64,000 nucleotides of DNA, taken from contig CAYYPK010000034.1 of the NCBI GenBank assembly GCA_964473525.1, positions 1 through 64,000 of the forward strand, read 5' to 3'. Shown here in pieces: positions 8,509 to 16,269 of this stretch. How positions within the stretch are numbered: the stretch's first letter is position 1; each line of letters begins with the position of its first letter. Both the position numbers and the translations under genes were made by a program. Source of the DNA: GCA-2687025 sp964473525. Lineage in GTDB: Bacteria; Poribacteria; WGA-4E; GCA-2687025. The notes below the pieces were generated by a model. The model made no database searches. It saw nothing but the letters and a program-made list of their open reading frames with translations, and had not been told where the DNA came from.

Positions 8509-8655
8509 ATGCGGATCGCGATCTTCTGTCGGGCCGCCATGTCCCTGTTGGCTATGGCCGCGCGAGACAGACACACGGACACCCGGGCTAGCGTCTGCTC
8601 TATAGATAGGACCAGACGCCAGAAAGTCTACGCGTCTGACCGATCACGCAACTGA
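8509..8655 (+). pseudogene. Possible degenerate third copy of the jelly-roll gene (5' remnant)
   Basis: A 48-codon frame starting MRIAIFCRAAMSLLAMAARD resembles the signal peptide of the two upstream genes and keeps an RHTD where they have PHTD before QFDR. It then loses the fold. The sequence just upstream (GCGAACAGAGGAGAC at about 8452) also resembles the leader of copy 2. The evidence is weak, but it fits a third, decayed duplicate in this 620-base stretch, which otherwise has no intact gene. Confidence 0.3.
8591..8619. terminator. Hairpin, possible terminator
   Basis: GCGTCTG at 8591-8597 pairs perfectly with CAGACGC at 8613-8619. The stem extends to 10 bp with one mismatch around a short AT-containing loop. 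No T-tract follows, so it is either a Rho-assisted stop for the jelly-roll genes or a remnant. Confidence 0.3.
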
Positions 8656-8712
8656 CGACAACGACCCACAACGAGTACCCGGTCGCCATACCGCTCGTGC
8701 TGTGGCGCGGGG

Positions 8713-8790
8713 CTCGCTGGCCTATACGCCATGCAGTCGGACGGCAAGGGCGTGCGACGGCTCTCCGATCACGCGCCGGCCTCTCGCCCT
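8713..8790 (+). pseudogene. Fragment of a PD40 repeat gene
   Basis: One frame reads LAGLYAMQSDGKGVRRLSDH, the end of a PD40 blade (compare the intact genes' IYVMDxDG followed by RLTD). No further blades, start or conserved tail are present, and the frame runs into low-similarity sequence. It is best read as debris of a once longer propeller gene. Together with the 8509 remnant it explains most of the 8360-8980 gap; I see nothing else there. Confidence 0.4.
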
Positions 8791-8980
8791 CCGCCGCCCC
8801 GGCCGACACCGGCGCATGGCGCGCGGCCGGAGCTTGTAAACTCGCCGCCCCTGTGTCTATACTACCAAGCGCGGGATCGCGAGCTGCCGCCTGTTCAGCA
8901 TCTTGACCGATCGACCGTTGAGCGATATAGTCTCGACGCATTTCCTGTTCCATGGGAACGACCTTGACGTGAGGTACGCA

Positions 8981-9409
8981 ATGAAGACACGCGTGTGTTC
9001 TATTGGCCTGGTGATGTTGGTCGCAGGTCTTGCCGTCCTGCAGGCGTGTGGTGGAGGTGGCGGCGACACCAGTGCTCCGCCTACGGAGATCTCCCACCCC
9101 GGTGTTATCGTACGCATCAACTCCGACACCGACGGCAGGAAGCCGTACCTCCGTATCGACGCCGTACTACAGTACCCTGAGAATGTCGCGAGCGCGGAAT
9201 CCAACCGTATGACGCGGCTGGGTGGTGGCGAAGGTAAGGCTCTGATCGGCAGGGGCCTTCTGCGCAACTTGCCCACCGCCGAGGAAATCGAATCGGACCA
9301 GCTCTTCCACCAGGATGAAGCTGCGGACGCAATCCGCGAAGTACTGGTCGAAGCAGGTTTCCCGGCGCCGTCGCAGGTCATCTTCCCCAGCTGGGTCATC
9401 CAGGGGTAG
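8981..9409 (+). CDS. Small lipoprotein with FliL-like C-terminal domain
   Basis: A 142-residue protein; GAGG six bases before the ATG decides the start. The signal peptide ends with the lipobox LQAC followed by five glycines, so it is a predicted lipoprotein. Residues about 38-142 are one domain: GVIVRINSD, KPYLRIDAVLQY, EGKALI, LPTAEEIESDQ, AIREVLVEAGFP and the ending IFPSWVIQG. The same domain ends the protein at 44430-45599 with very high similarity. The pattern 'x-LRIDxxLxY ... TAEEx ... FxxxVIQ' resembles FliL, an inference rather than a firm match. No flagellar genes are nearby, so a non-flagellar role is likely. Confidence 0.7.
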   Translation: MKTRVCSIGLVMLVAGLAVLQACGGGGGDTSAPPTEISHPGVIVRINSDTDGRKPYLRIDAVLQYPENVASAESNRMTRLGGGEGKALIGRGLLRNLPTAEEIESDQLFHQDEAADAIREVLVEAGFPAPSQVIFPSWVIQG

Positions 9410-9425
9410 CGGCGGCATCCCAAGC

Positions 9426-9815
9426 TCAGGTGCGTGGGACGTGGCGGACGAACAGGCTCCACTTGGGCTTTACCAGCCGGTCGCCATCGTCGGCGACATC
9501 CCACACGCGACGCGGAATCTTACGCACGAACACGGCGCCCCCGTAGAACTGCTCCACCTGAGTGAGTTCTACAAGGGGGCGCTTCCGCTTCCGGCGGATC
9601 GCCCGCTCCCACGATGTATGCGCCAACCACAGCGTCGAGAAGAAGACCGCGATGCCGCAGATAGTCGTGAGTCGCTGGCCGAGGTCGGTGATGACGACCT
9701 CGCGGTACTGCCCGAAGCGTTCGGGGTCGCCCTCTTGCAGGAAACGCAGACCCGCTCCGAACAGAAACAGCGCCCACGTCCCCACGTACGGCCCGGGCAG
9801 ACTAGCAAAGCGCAT
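9426..9815 (-). CDS. Hypothetical small membrane protein
   Basis: A 129-residue protein if started at ATG 9815 (MRFASLPGPYVG); a TTG at 9893 would lengthen it. Two hydrophobic segments are visible: GTWALFLFGAGLRF, and LTTICGIAVFFSTLWLAH followed by a strongly basic RRKRKRP stretch that should face the cytoplasm. A soluble C-terminal tail of about 55 residues follows. No family is recognised. It is convergent with the lipoprotein gene and divergent from the isomerase gene. Confidence 0.55.
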   Translation of the reverse strand: MRFASLPGPYVGTWALFLFGAGLRFLQEGDPERFGQYREVVITDLGQRLTTICGIAVFFSTLWLAHTSWERAIRRKRKRPLVELTQVEQFYGGAVFVRKIPRRVWDVADDGDRLVKPKWSLFVRHVPRT

Positions 9816-9940
9816 GGTGACACGCCAGGATGGGTGAAGGCGCCGGGCGGCGCGTGGTGAAGAAGGTAGCCGCACAGTGCCACCGGCGCCCAATAAGTGT
9901 CAAGATGCGTAGCCGACACTAGCAGAGACAGGAGTAACAC

Positions 9941-10708
9941 ATGAAGTGGTCCCTCAACACCTACCAGACGGCCCAGGACTGGTCCCTCCGGGAGACGCTC
10001 CGCGTAGCCAAGGAGACCGGGTACGAAGGCGTCGAGTTTCTGATGGACTTCGATCAGCCACACGGCTTCGAGTGGGATACGCCGCGTGAGCAATGGAAGC
10101 CCATGAAGCTCACTATCGCAAGGACCGGACTCAAGACCACTGGCTTGACCAGTTGCCAGGTGTTCCACCACGAGGACGCCTCTGACCGCGCGCGAACCGT
10201 CGAGCGTGTGAAGCGCGTTGTCGAGATGGCGAGGTACTTCGACTGCGACCACGTGCGCGTCCTGGGAGACCGTTTCGACGACTCGAATCGCGACGATGTC
10301 GTCGGATGGGTCACGGACGGGCTCCGCGCCCTTGGGGAGTTCGCTGCGCCGATGGATGTCACCGTCAGCATGGAAATGCACGGCTCGTTCACGGAAGCGG
10401 ATGCGGCCATGTCCGTCATTGAGGGCGTCGGTCTCGACAACGTCGGCTTCGTCTTCAACAGCCAGTTCCGAGGGTGTGAGGACGGGGACATCGAGCCGCT
10501 CTTCTCGCGCGTGGCGCCGCACATTACCTCCGTGCACACGCACCAGGCGGAGAATCCCGAGCAGTTCGAGCTCTACCGCCAGATGTTCCAGTGGCTGAAG
10601 CGCATGGGCTTCGACGGCTACGTCTCGAACGAATGCGCGTACCGAGGACCAGACCCGGAGAAGGTGCTGAGCATGTATATCGCGCTGTTTAAGGCGATGG
10701 CCGCGTAG
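9941..10708 (+). CDS. Sugar phosphate isomerase/epimerase (xylose isomerase-like TIM barrel)
   Basis: A 255-residue protein with AGGAG seven bases before the ATG. It begins MKWSLNTYQTAQDWSL and continues with GYEGVEFLMD, a typical first barrel strand and Glu of the AP-endonuclease-2/xylose-isomerase-like superfamily. Later strands carry VSMEMHGSF, VGFVFNSQF and SVHTHQ, which supply the acidic and His residues that usually bind a divalent metal. YVSNECAYRG ends the barrel with the last Glu. These enzymes isomerise or epimerise sugars or inositols in catabolic pathways. The cupin-like gene downstream is in the same direction 32 bases away and probably co-transcribed. Confidence 0.85.
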   Translation: MKWSLNTYQTAQDWSLRETLRVAKETGYEGVEFLMDFDQPHGFEWDTPREQWKPMKLTIARTGLKTTGLTSCQVFHHEDASDRARTVERVKRVVEMARYFDCDHVRVLGDRFDDSNRDDVVGWVTDGLRALGEFAAPMDVTVSMEMHGSFTEADAAMSVIEGVGLDNVGFVFNSQFRGCEDGDIEPLFSRVAPHITSVHTHQAENPEQFELYRQMFQWLKRMGFDGYVSNECAYRGPDPEKVLSMYIALFKAMAA

Positions 10709-10740
10709 GCAGGGCGTCGGACGCAGGGAAGGAAGATGTC

Positions 10741-11877
10741 GTGCCAGATGTCGTCGTCGGACACATAGGCGGTGTGGACTTCCGCGGCGTAGCCGACGAG
10801 TTCCGCCGCTGGAACCCCACCTACATCCTCGACTGCGGGGTGGTCGAGGACGAGTGCGAGGCGTCGTGCGATGCGCTGCGCTATCTGTGGGTCGAGTCCG
10901 GCTCTGGCGAGTGCTTCATACCCGCAGGAGCCCGCACGCAGGAAGGCGACGGCGACCCGTTGCCCTGTGTATACGCCCCGGACGCCTGCCCACCGGCGGT
11001 GATGGACGCGCTGGAGACGTTGGGAACGCGGGTGGACAGTTTCGCGCCCGTTCTCCGTGGGCCGATACAGTCGATCATCGACCGCACGCGGGGCGCGGAC
11101 TTCATTGGCGATGTCGCTGGCGAAATATGGCTGCTCCTGGAGAGCGGCGTCCCGCGGGGCCAGTGGAGCGAGAGTGACTGCGCTGACTCCGCGCTGGATG
11201 CCGTGCTCGACGTGCATCGGGGCATCGGGTGGTCGGAGAAGTCCGAGGGCTCGTGGGAGCCGGTCATGGCGGGCGACCAACTTGCCGTGACTCCCGACAC
11301 TCCGCTCCGGGTACGCGGCGCCTTCCGCTACTGGAGCATCGACGTAACCGACCGAACGCACACGCACACGTCCATCACCCGGCGGTTGAACCACCTTCGG
11401 GACACCGCGGGCGGGTGCAACTTCGCGTTCGACGCGTTCCGCCGCCTGCCCCTCACGTGGATTGCCGAGCAGGGGGGCGGAGACGGCGTGAACGTCGTCA
11501 ACAGCCACGTCGTCAACATCGCCACCGAGACCTCGCGGACGCACTATCATCCTGTCGAGCCGGTCGGGGGCGGGAAGCCACAGAGCGAGATGTACCTCGT
11601 TCTCGACCCGTCTGCGTACGGTCTCAAGACGTACGGTCGAACGGCCTCGCTGCTGAGCTTCCCAGACGTCGACGATCTGTCCCGCTACGAGGAAACTCCG
11701 CTGACACCAGGATCCACCGTCTACATTCAGCCAGGCACGGGACACCGTGGGCTGGACGCGTTCGTGAACGTGATTACGCTGCCAGGCTTCAAGCCCCGCA
11801 ACGAGATCTACCTGGATCAGAGAATCAAGGACTCGGCCGGTGGGAGCTCGCCGTACAACGCGGAACTGACGGTGTAG
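10741..11877 (+). CDS. Cupin-like protein of unknown function
   Basis: A 378-residue protein beginning at GTG, preceded by GGAAGGAAG. The C-terminal half contains SRTHYHPVEPVGGGKPQSEM and later GTGHRGLDAF. The spacing of His, His, Glu and a later His fits the two conserved cupin motifs that bind a metal. The N-terminal half (GGVDFRGVADEFRRWNPTYI) is not recognised. No signal peptide is seen, so it is cytoplasmic. The place after a sugar isomerase suggests a role in carbohydrate or sugar-acid metabolism, which is inference. Confidence 0.6.
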   Translation: MPDVVVGHIGGVDFRGVADEFRRWNPTYILDCGVVEDECEASCDALRYLWVESGSGECFIPAGARTQEGDGDPLPCVYAPDACPPAVMDALETLGTRVDSFAPVLRGPIQSIIDRTRGADFIGDVAGEIWLLLESGVPRGQWSESDCADSALDAVLDVHRGIGWSEKSEGSWEPVMAGDQLAVTPDTPLRVRGAFRYWSIDVTDRTHTHTSITRRLNHLRDTAGGCNFAFDAFRRLPLTWIAEQGGGDGVNVVNSHVVNIATETSRTHYHPVEPVGGGKPQSEMYLVLDPSAYGLKTYGRTASLLSFPDVDDLSRYEETPLTPGSTVYIQPGTGHRGLDAFVNVITLPGFKPRNEIYLDQRIKDSAGGSSPYNAELTV

Positions 11878-11977
11878 GCAGCACGGGCGAAATACCCGCT
11901 CCGCGTCGGTTCACGCAGCCTAGGGCTCGAGCGCGCCAACCCTGTCTAGTGGCGCGTTGCAGGTGGCCGCAGTGTCC

Positions 11978-11996
11978 CTTCCCCTTGCAGGGGAAG
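11978..11996. terminator. Hairpin between convergent genes, likely bidirectional terminator
   Basis: CTTCCCC (11978-11984) and GGGGAAG (11990-11996) form a perfect 7-bp stem with a 5-base loop between the convergent genes ending at 11877 and 12093. There is no T-tract, so the call rests on position and stem. Confidence 0.45.
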
Positions 11997-12092
11997 CCTA
12001 GGATGGGTCGAGAACGGCGCGGCAGTGGCTAGGATCCTCCCTCGCCACTCGGAAGGCCAGCGGCATCGTCGGCCGTCCCGCTGTGCGTTCCG

Positions 12093-12698
12093 CTAACGCT
12101 TCTTCACCTGCCACGTGGGCTCGCCCTCCCCGCTGAGCGTGAGCAGGCTCCCCTCCAGCACCCACGTGCCTGTCTGGGTTCCGTGCATTACCCAACGCTG
12201 AGCTCTCTGTTCGAACCACGCCGTGTTGGCGACGATCCCGTTATCCGCGCGCGCTGTCGCCGAGAGCCGCGCCGTCCCCTGTGTCTCAGCGGGGGTGAAA
12301 GTGTACGTGGAGTCGGTTCTCTCGTACGTGCCCGTGTGATCGTATCCGATGGTAGTGTTCGCGCGCTTCTTGACGCCGTCGGCGGCGCGGACGTCCCACT
12401 CCATCTGTATCGAGTATCTACTGACGGCAGGGGTGAAGGCGATGGAGGCGGTGAACCTAACATCGTCCGTGGGATCCTCGGCGGTGATTTCGTCGCGCTC
12501 CGTAACCGCAGGATTGGCCCCGCCAACGGAGACGATGGCCCATACTCCCGCCCACGGGTCCGCCACGACGATGGGGGCGTCGTCCCCGTTGTCGTCGCCC
12601 TCGTCGACTGGGTCGCTGCCGCAACCCGTGCTGAGGAGCAGGCTTGCGATCACGACGCCAAAAGTGAATGGGACACCAAACAGGCGAGTGCGATACAT
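12093..12698 (-). CDS. Lipoprotein with lipocalin-like beta-barrel domain
   Basis: A 201-residue protein; AGGAGG six bases before the ATG (complement of 12705-12710) fixes the start well inside a longer open frame. The signal peptide ends in LLLSTGC, a good lipobox. An acidic linker (EGDDNGDD) leads to a domain starting GVWAIVSVGGA. It includes GTYERTDSTYTFTP and GTWVLEGSLLTLSGEG, the alternating strands of lipocalin-like copper-resistance or heat-shock-like barrels. The C-terminus EPTWQVKKR is a weak echo of the W-motif seen in secreted neighbours. Ligand unknown. Confidence 0.7.
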   Translation of the reverse strand: MYRTRLFGVPFTFGVVIASLLLSTGCGSDPVDEGDDNGDDAPIVVADPWAGVWAIVSVGGANPAVTERDEITAEDPTDDVRFTASIAFTPAVSRYSIQMEWDVRAADGVKKRANTTIGYDHTGTYERTDSTYTFTPAETQGTARLSATARADNGIVANTAWFEQRAQRWVMHGTQTGTWVLEGSLLTLSGEGEPTWQVKKR

Positions 12699-13224
12699 GG
12701 TAGGCCTCCTGGCTCTCCCGACATGGAGATACACGCGCCATCCTGTACTTCGCTGAGGTCTTCGGGCGGCATGCGTAATCCGCGGGCGACAGGCGTCGCC
12801 TCCCAATGCCCACTGCGGTGAGTGTACTACCGTCGCGCGGCCGGTCCCAACCTGAATCCTGTCCGGGCGTGTTCGATAGAGGGCGGTATCGCGCGGCGCC
12901 CGTTGCCCCCGCAGTCATTCCTGACAGAGCAAGGAACCTCGGGTCTCGTCTCGAGGCCGAGCTCAGAACGCCATACCATCGCGGGTTGAGAACCGGGCGT
13001 CCAAGGTATTCGCGGTAGCAGACAGAATCAGCTATAGTCAGTCAGGCAGCGCGACCCGCCGCACGGTGGGATCGCCAGGAGGTAGGGCTGCGGCGCAACC
13101 GCGCCGAACCGCGGACGCACGCACGCACGCCCCAGACGGCTGCCGCGATGCGCCCGCGCATCGGTACCCGATCGATTGCCACTGCCAACACCTAGACTCT
13201 CGCCCTCGCAGCCCTGGATAGGCA
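12699..13224. other. Intergenic region of 526 bases
   Basis: The region separates the divergent lipoprotein and DUF6785-like genes, so both promoters should lie here. The only feature I can point to is a short (ACGC)n run around 13112-13126. I see no coding frame with homologue-like character, no strong hairpin and no convincing sigma-70 promoter. Confidence 0.4.
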
Positions 13225-15159
13225 ATGCCACCGAGGATCGCCGCATCCAAGGCGTCCCAGACGCAGCCAGTCCGGCTCCGCGCCGTGCTGCTCGCGCTGG
13301 CGATTATCCCGCTGAACGCATACTGGATCGCGCTGACGGAAATGGTGTGGTCGTCATTGCACTTCACGGCGGCCTCCCTGCCGCTGAACGTCGTGTTCAT
13401 CCTGTGCTGCATCATCGGCTGCAACGCGCTGACTCGTCGGATGACACCCAATGCCGCTCTGTCGCCAGCGGACCTGCTCGTCATCTACATCATCCTCGCG
13501 ACGGCTAGCGCCATCAGCGGCTACGACAGCCTGGTTGGCCTGGTGGGCGTGCTGCCCCACGCGACGCATTTCGCCACGGCGGAAAACGACTGGACGGCAC
13601 TGTTTCGGTCCCACCTTCCCGACTGGCTGACGCTGACGGACGCCAAGACCGTGCGGGCGTTCTACGCCGGTGAGGCGTCGTTCCTCGGGGCGGGACACTG
13701 GCGGGCGTGGGTCCGTCCGATGGCGTACTGGGGGATGTTCCTCACGCTGCTCGCGGGGCTGTCGCTCTGCATCACCGTCCTGCTGCGGCGGCCGTGGACA
13801 GAACACGAGAAGCTCGCTTACCCCATCATCCAGCTCCCTCTGGAACTCAGCCGACGCAAGACGATGCTTTTCCGCGGCCGCCTGTTCTGGATAGGTTTCG
13901 GCATCGCCGCCGTCGTGGACGTGCTCAACGGGCTGAACTACCTGTACCCAGCCGTGCCCTCCATGCCGGTGAGGGGAACTCAGCTAGAGCGGTACGCAAC
14001 CGAGAAACCGTGGTCCGCCATCGGATGGACCCCCGTGCGCTTCCGATTCTTCATGGTGGGGATGACGTACCTGCTGCCGCTCGACCTGTCCGTCTCATGT
14101 TGGGCGTTCTACTGGATCCGCAAGGCGGAGCAGGTCGTGGGCGCCGCCGTTGGGCTGTCGCGCGTGCCGGGGTACCCCTTCCTTGGGCAGCAGGCCATGG
14201 GCGGCATGCTGGGGCTGGGGGTCGTGGCCCTGTTTGGCATCCGTCGGCATCTTGCCGGGGCGTTCCGGTCTCTGACGGGACCAGACGACGGCGCGTCCGA
14301 CGGTGAACCCATCACATACAGGGCAGCGGTGTTCGGGGCGGCGTTCTGCGCCGTGGCGATGGCGTGGTTCAGCGTGCGCATGGGTCTGTCGCCGTGGGTC
14401 ATGGTCGCGTTTGCCGGGGTCTTCTGGACGATGTACGTCGGCATGGCGCGCATCCGCGCCGAGGCTGGAGTGCCAGAGCACGACCTGAACCTGCTGTCGC
14501 CACAGGAATCGCTCGTAGCCGTGTTCGGGACGCGCGCCGTAGGAGCGCGCAGCCTGTCGGCGCTGTCGCTGTTCGTCTGGTTCAGCCGTCGCAAGCGCAA
14601 CTATCTGATGCCGCACCAGTTGGAAGCCTTCAAGATAGCCGAACGGGAGCGGCTGCCCAACCGCGCGGTATTCGGCGTGCTGCTGTTGGCGACCGTCGCG
14701 GGACTCGTCTCCGCGATGATCATCTTCCCCGGCGTGCTGTACCGTTACGGCGCGGAGTCGCGCGCGTACGGTATGAAGGACGTCGGGTGGAACACGTACA
14801 ACCGGCTGGCGTCCTGGCTGCAAGCGCCCCGCGAGACGGACTGGCTGGCTACAGGCTTCCTCGGAGGCGGCGTTGGCGTGTCCGCGCTGCTCATGTTCCT
14901 GCGGCATCGGTTCGTGTGGTGGCCGCTGCACCCGGCGGGTTACGTCCTCGGCACGGGCTTCGGTATCGACGACTACTGGTTCGCGATGGTCCTGTCGTCG
15001 GGCGCCAAGTTCGTCGTGCTGCGAAGTGGCGGCGTGGGAGCGTACCGCCGGTCGCTGCCGTTCTTCTTTGGACTTATCCTCGGCGACTACCTGCTGGCGT
15101 GCGGCTGGGCGCTCCTGGGCGTGGTCCTCGACCAGCCGATGTACACGATGTGGCAATAG
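13225..15159 (+). CDS. Large polytopic membrane protein, DUF6785/DUF6784-like
   Basis: A 644-residue protein with about a dozen hydrophobic segments spread over the whole length, beginning with VLLALAIIPLNAYWI. Recognisable family-like stretches are GYDSLVGLVGVLPHATHFAT, EKLAYPIIQLPLELSRR, WAFYWIRKAEQV, MARIRAEAGVPEH and PLHPAGYVLG near the C-terminus. Similar proteins are frequent in sugar-degrading uncultivated bacteria, where they resemble OPT-type transporters, but no substrate is established. The end is only 7 bases from the convergent dioxygenase gene. Confidence 0.7.
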   Translation: MPPRIAASKASQTQPVRLRAVLLALAIIPLNAYWIALTEMVWSSLHFTAASLPLNVVFILCCIIGCNALTRRMTPNAALSPADLLVIYIILATASAISGYDSLVGLVGVLPHATHFATAENDWTALFRSHLPDWLTLTDAKTVRAFYAGEASFLGAGHWRAWVRPMAYWGMFLTLLAGLSLCITVLLRRPWTEHEKLAYPIIQLPLELSRRKTMLFRGRLFWIGFGIAAVVDVLNGLNYLYPAVPSMPVRGTQLERYATEKPWSAIGWTPVRFRFFMVGMTYLLPLDLSVSCWAFYWIRKAEQVVGAAVGLSRVPGYPFLGQQAMGGMLGLGVVALFGIRRHLAGAFRSLTGPDDGASDGEPITYRAAVFGAAFCAVAMAWFSVRMGLSPWVMVAFAGVFWTMYVGMARIRAEAGVPEHDLNLLSPQESLVAVFGTRAVGARSLSALSLFVWFSRRKRNYLMPHQLEAFKIAERERLPNRAVFGVLLLATVAGLVSAMIIFPGVLYRYGAESRAYGMKDVGWNTYNRLASWLQAPRETDWLATGFLGGGVGVSALLMFLRHRFVWWPLHPAGYVLGTGFGIDDYWFAMVLSSGAKFVVLRSGGVGAYRRSLPFFFGLILGDYLLACGWALLGVVLDQPMYTMWQ

Positions 15160-15166
15160 CCGCGGC

Positions 15167-16072
15167 TCAACCTGTCAACGGTTGGACCAATCCCTGTTCC
15201 ATGTACTTCTCGATCGTGGTCTTCCGCTTGCGGATGTCCAGAGGGATTTCGGAATCGCTGTCCGCGTCGGTGTCGAGACCAGTATCCCGGTCGAGGAACA
15301 GCGGTGCGTCGGCTGATGGCGGCTTGTGATTGGCATAGCCGTTTGCGTAGCTGCGCATGATGATACGTCGCTCGCGGGGCAGCGTCTCCAACCAGTCGGG
15401 ATCCGACGTGTGCCGGTCCGCAGCGACGACCCACGACGGCGAATACGCCATGAAGATGTTCTTCCGAGGCGTGTCGATCTCGCTGGCTTCCACGCGGTGC
15501 CATATACTCGCGTGCATGAGCGTCATCGTCCCAGCCGGACACGTGAGAATCTGCTCGCCCGGCAGACTGTCGTGCGTGCGGTAGGCGTTCAGCGTCTGGT
15601 GTCGGTGGCTTCCCGGCAAGCAGACGAAGTTGCCCATCTTCGGCGCCGTCAGGTCGGTGAGCCAGTAACCGATCTTGATCTGCATCGGCATGGGGCTATA
15701 GACGGTGTAGGGCACCATCCGCGCGCCGTCGGGATGCCAGGCGTTGTGCCAGCCGCCCTTCGTTCTCACAAGCGCGTGGGACACAAGCAGCTTCAGGAGT
15801 TCGCCGTACACGTCGTACGCGTAGCCGACGTGCCGAGGGTGGTCGATGAGTTCGGCGAACGCCGGATCCTTCTCGACGATGTTCTGCGCGCCCAGGTTCT
15901 TGTCGGGATGGTTGCCGCTGTCGTGCCACAGTTTGTCCACCGCGTCGCGGTAGCGGCCGACATCCTCAGGCGAGATGGCGTCCTCGATCAGGAGGAAGCC
16001 GTCCTGCATGAACTTGTCCCACTGCGCAGGCGTGAATCCCGGCGGCGCTACACGTAGTTCCCCATCCGACAC
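15167..16072 (-). CDS. Phytanoyl-CoA dioxygenase (PhyH) family protein
   Basis: A 301-residue protein starting at GTG with GGGAGG seven bases upstream. It contains FMQDGFLLIEDAISPEDV at the N-terminus, the metal-binding HxD as WHPDG, and a distal His in MTLMHASIWHRVEAS. The nearby Arg likely contacts 2-oxoglutarate. These are the features of Fe(II)/2-oxoglutarate oxygenases of the PhyH type, which hydroxylate diverse small molecules. The family is strongly expanded in Poribacteria-like genomes. Substrate unknown. Confidence 0.87.
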   Translation of the reverse strand: MSDGELRVAPPGFTPAQWDKFMQDGFLLIEDAISPEDVGRYRDAVDKLWHDSGNHPDKNLGAQNIVEKDPAFAELIDHPRHVGYAYDVYGELLKLLVSHALVRTKGGWHNAWHPDGARMVPYTVYSPMPMQIKIGYWLTDLTAPKMGNFVCLPGSHRHQTLNAYRTHDSLPGEQILTCPAGTMTLMHASIWHRVEASEIDTPRKNIFMAYSPSWVVAADRHTSDPDWLETLPRERRIIMRSYANGYANHKPPSADAPLFLDRDTGLDTDADSDSEIPLDIRKRKTTIEKYMEQGLVQPLTG

Positions 16073-16099
16073 GGCGCGTCCTCCCTACCGATTCGTCGA

Positions 16100-16134
16100 C
16101 GAGAACCGGGCCAGCGGCGCCGGCCCTGTTCTCG
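16100..16134. terminator. Extended hairpin upstream of the PhyH gene
   Basis: CGAGAAC (16100-16106) pairs with GTTCTCG (16128-16134), and after one mismatch GGGCC pairs with GGCCC, giving a stem of about 13 positions with a 9-base loop. It lies downstream of the sigma-ankyrin gene (ends 16270) and just upstream of the dioxygenase start, so it may terminate the former or act in the leader of the latter. No T-tract. Confidence 0.4.
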
Positions 16135-16269
16135 CGGAGTCTAACACGCGTCCTGCCGCCGTGAGTAGATGTCCGCGGAGGGCAATCAGCCGCAGTCGTG
16201 GCGCACTGGGAGACCGCAGCCATGGACGCGACCCGCCGCGCCCGCGCCCCGCGCAGCGACGCCGCGCGG

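Noticed and set aside
13112..13126. Short ACGC repeats as a possible CRISPR or phase-variable tract.
   Set aside because: Only about three to four units, without spacers, and not inside or close to a start codon in a way that would switch a gene.
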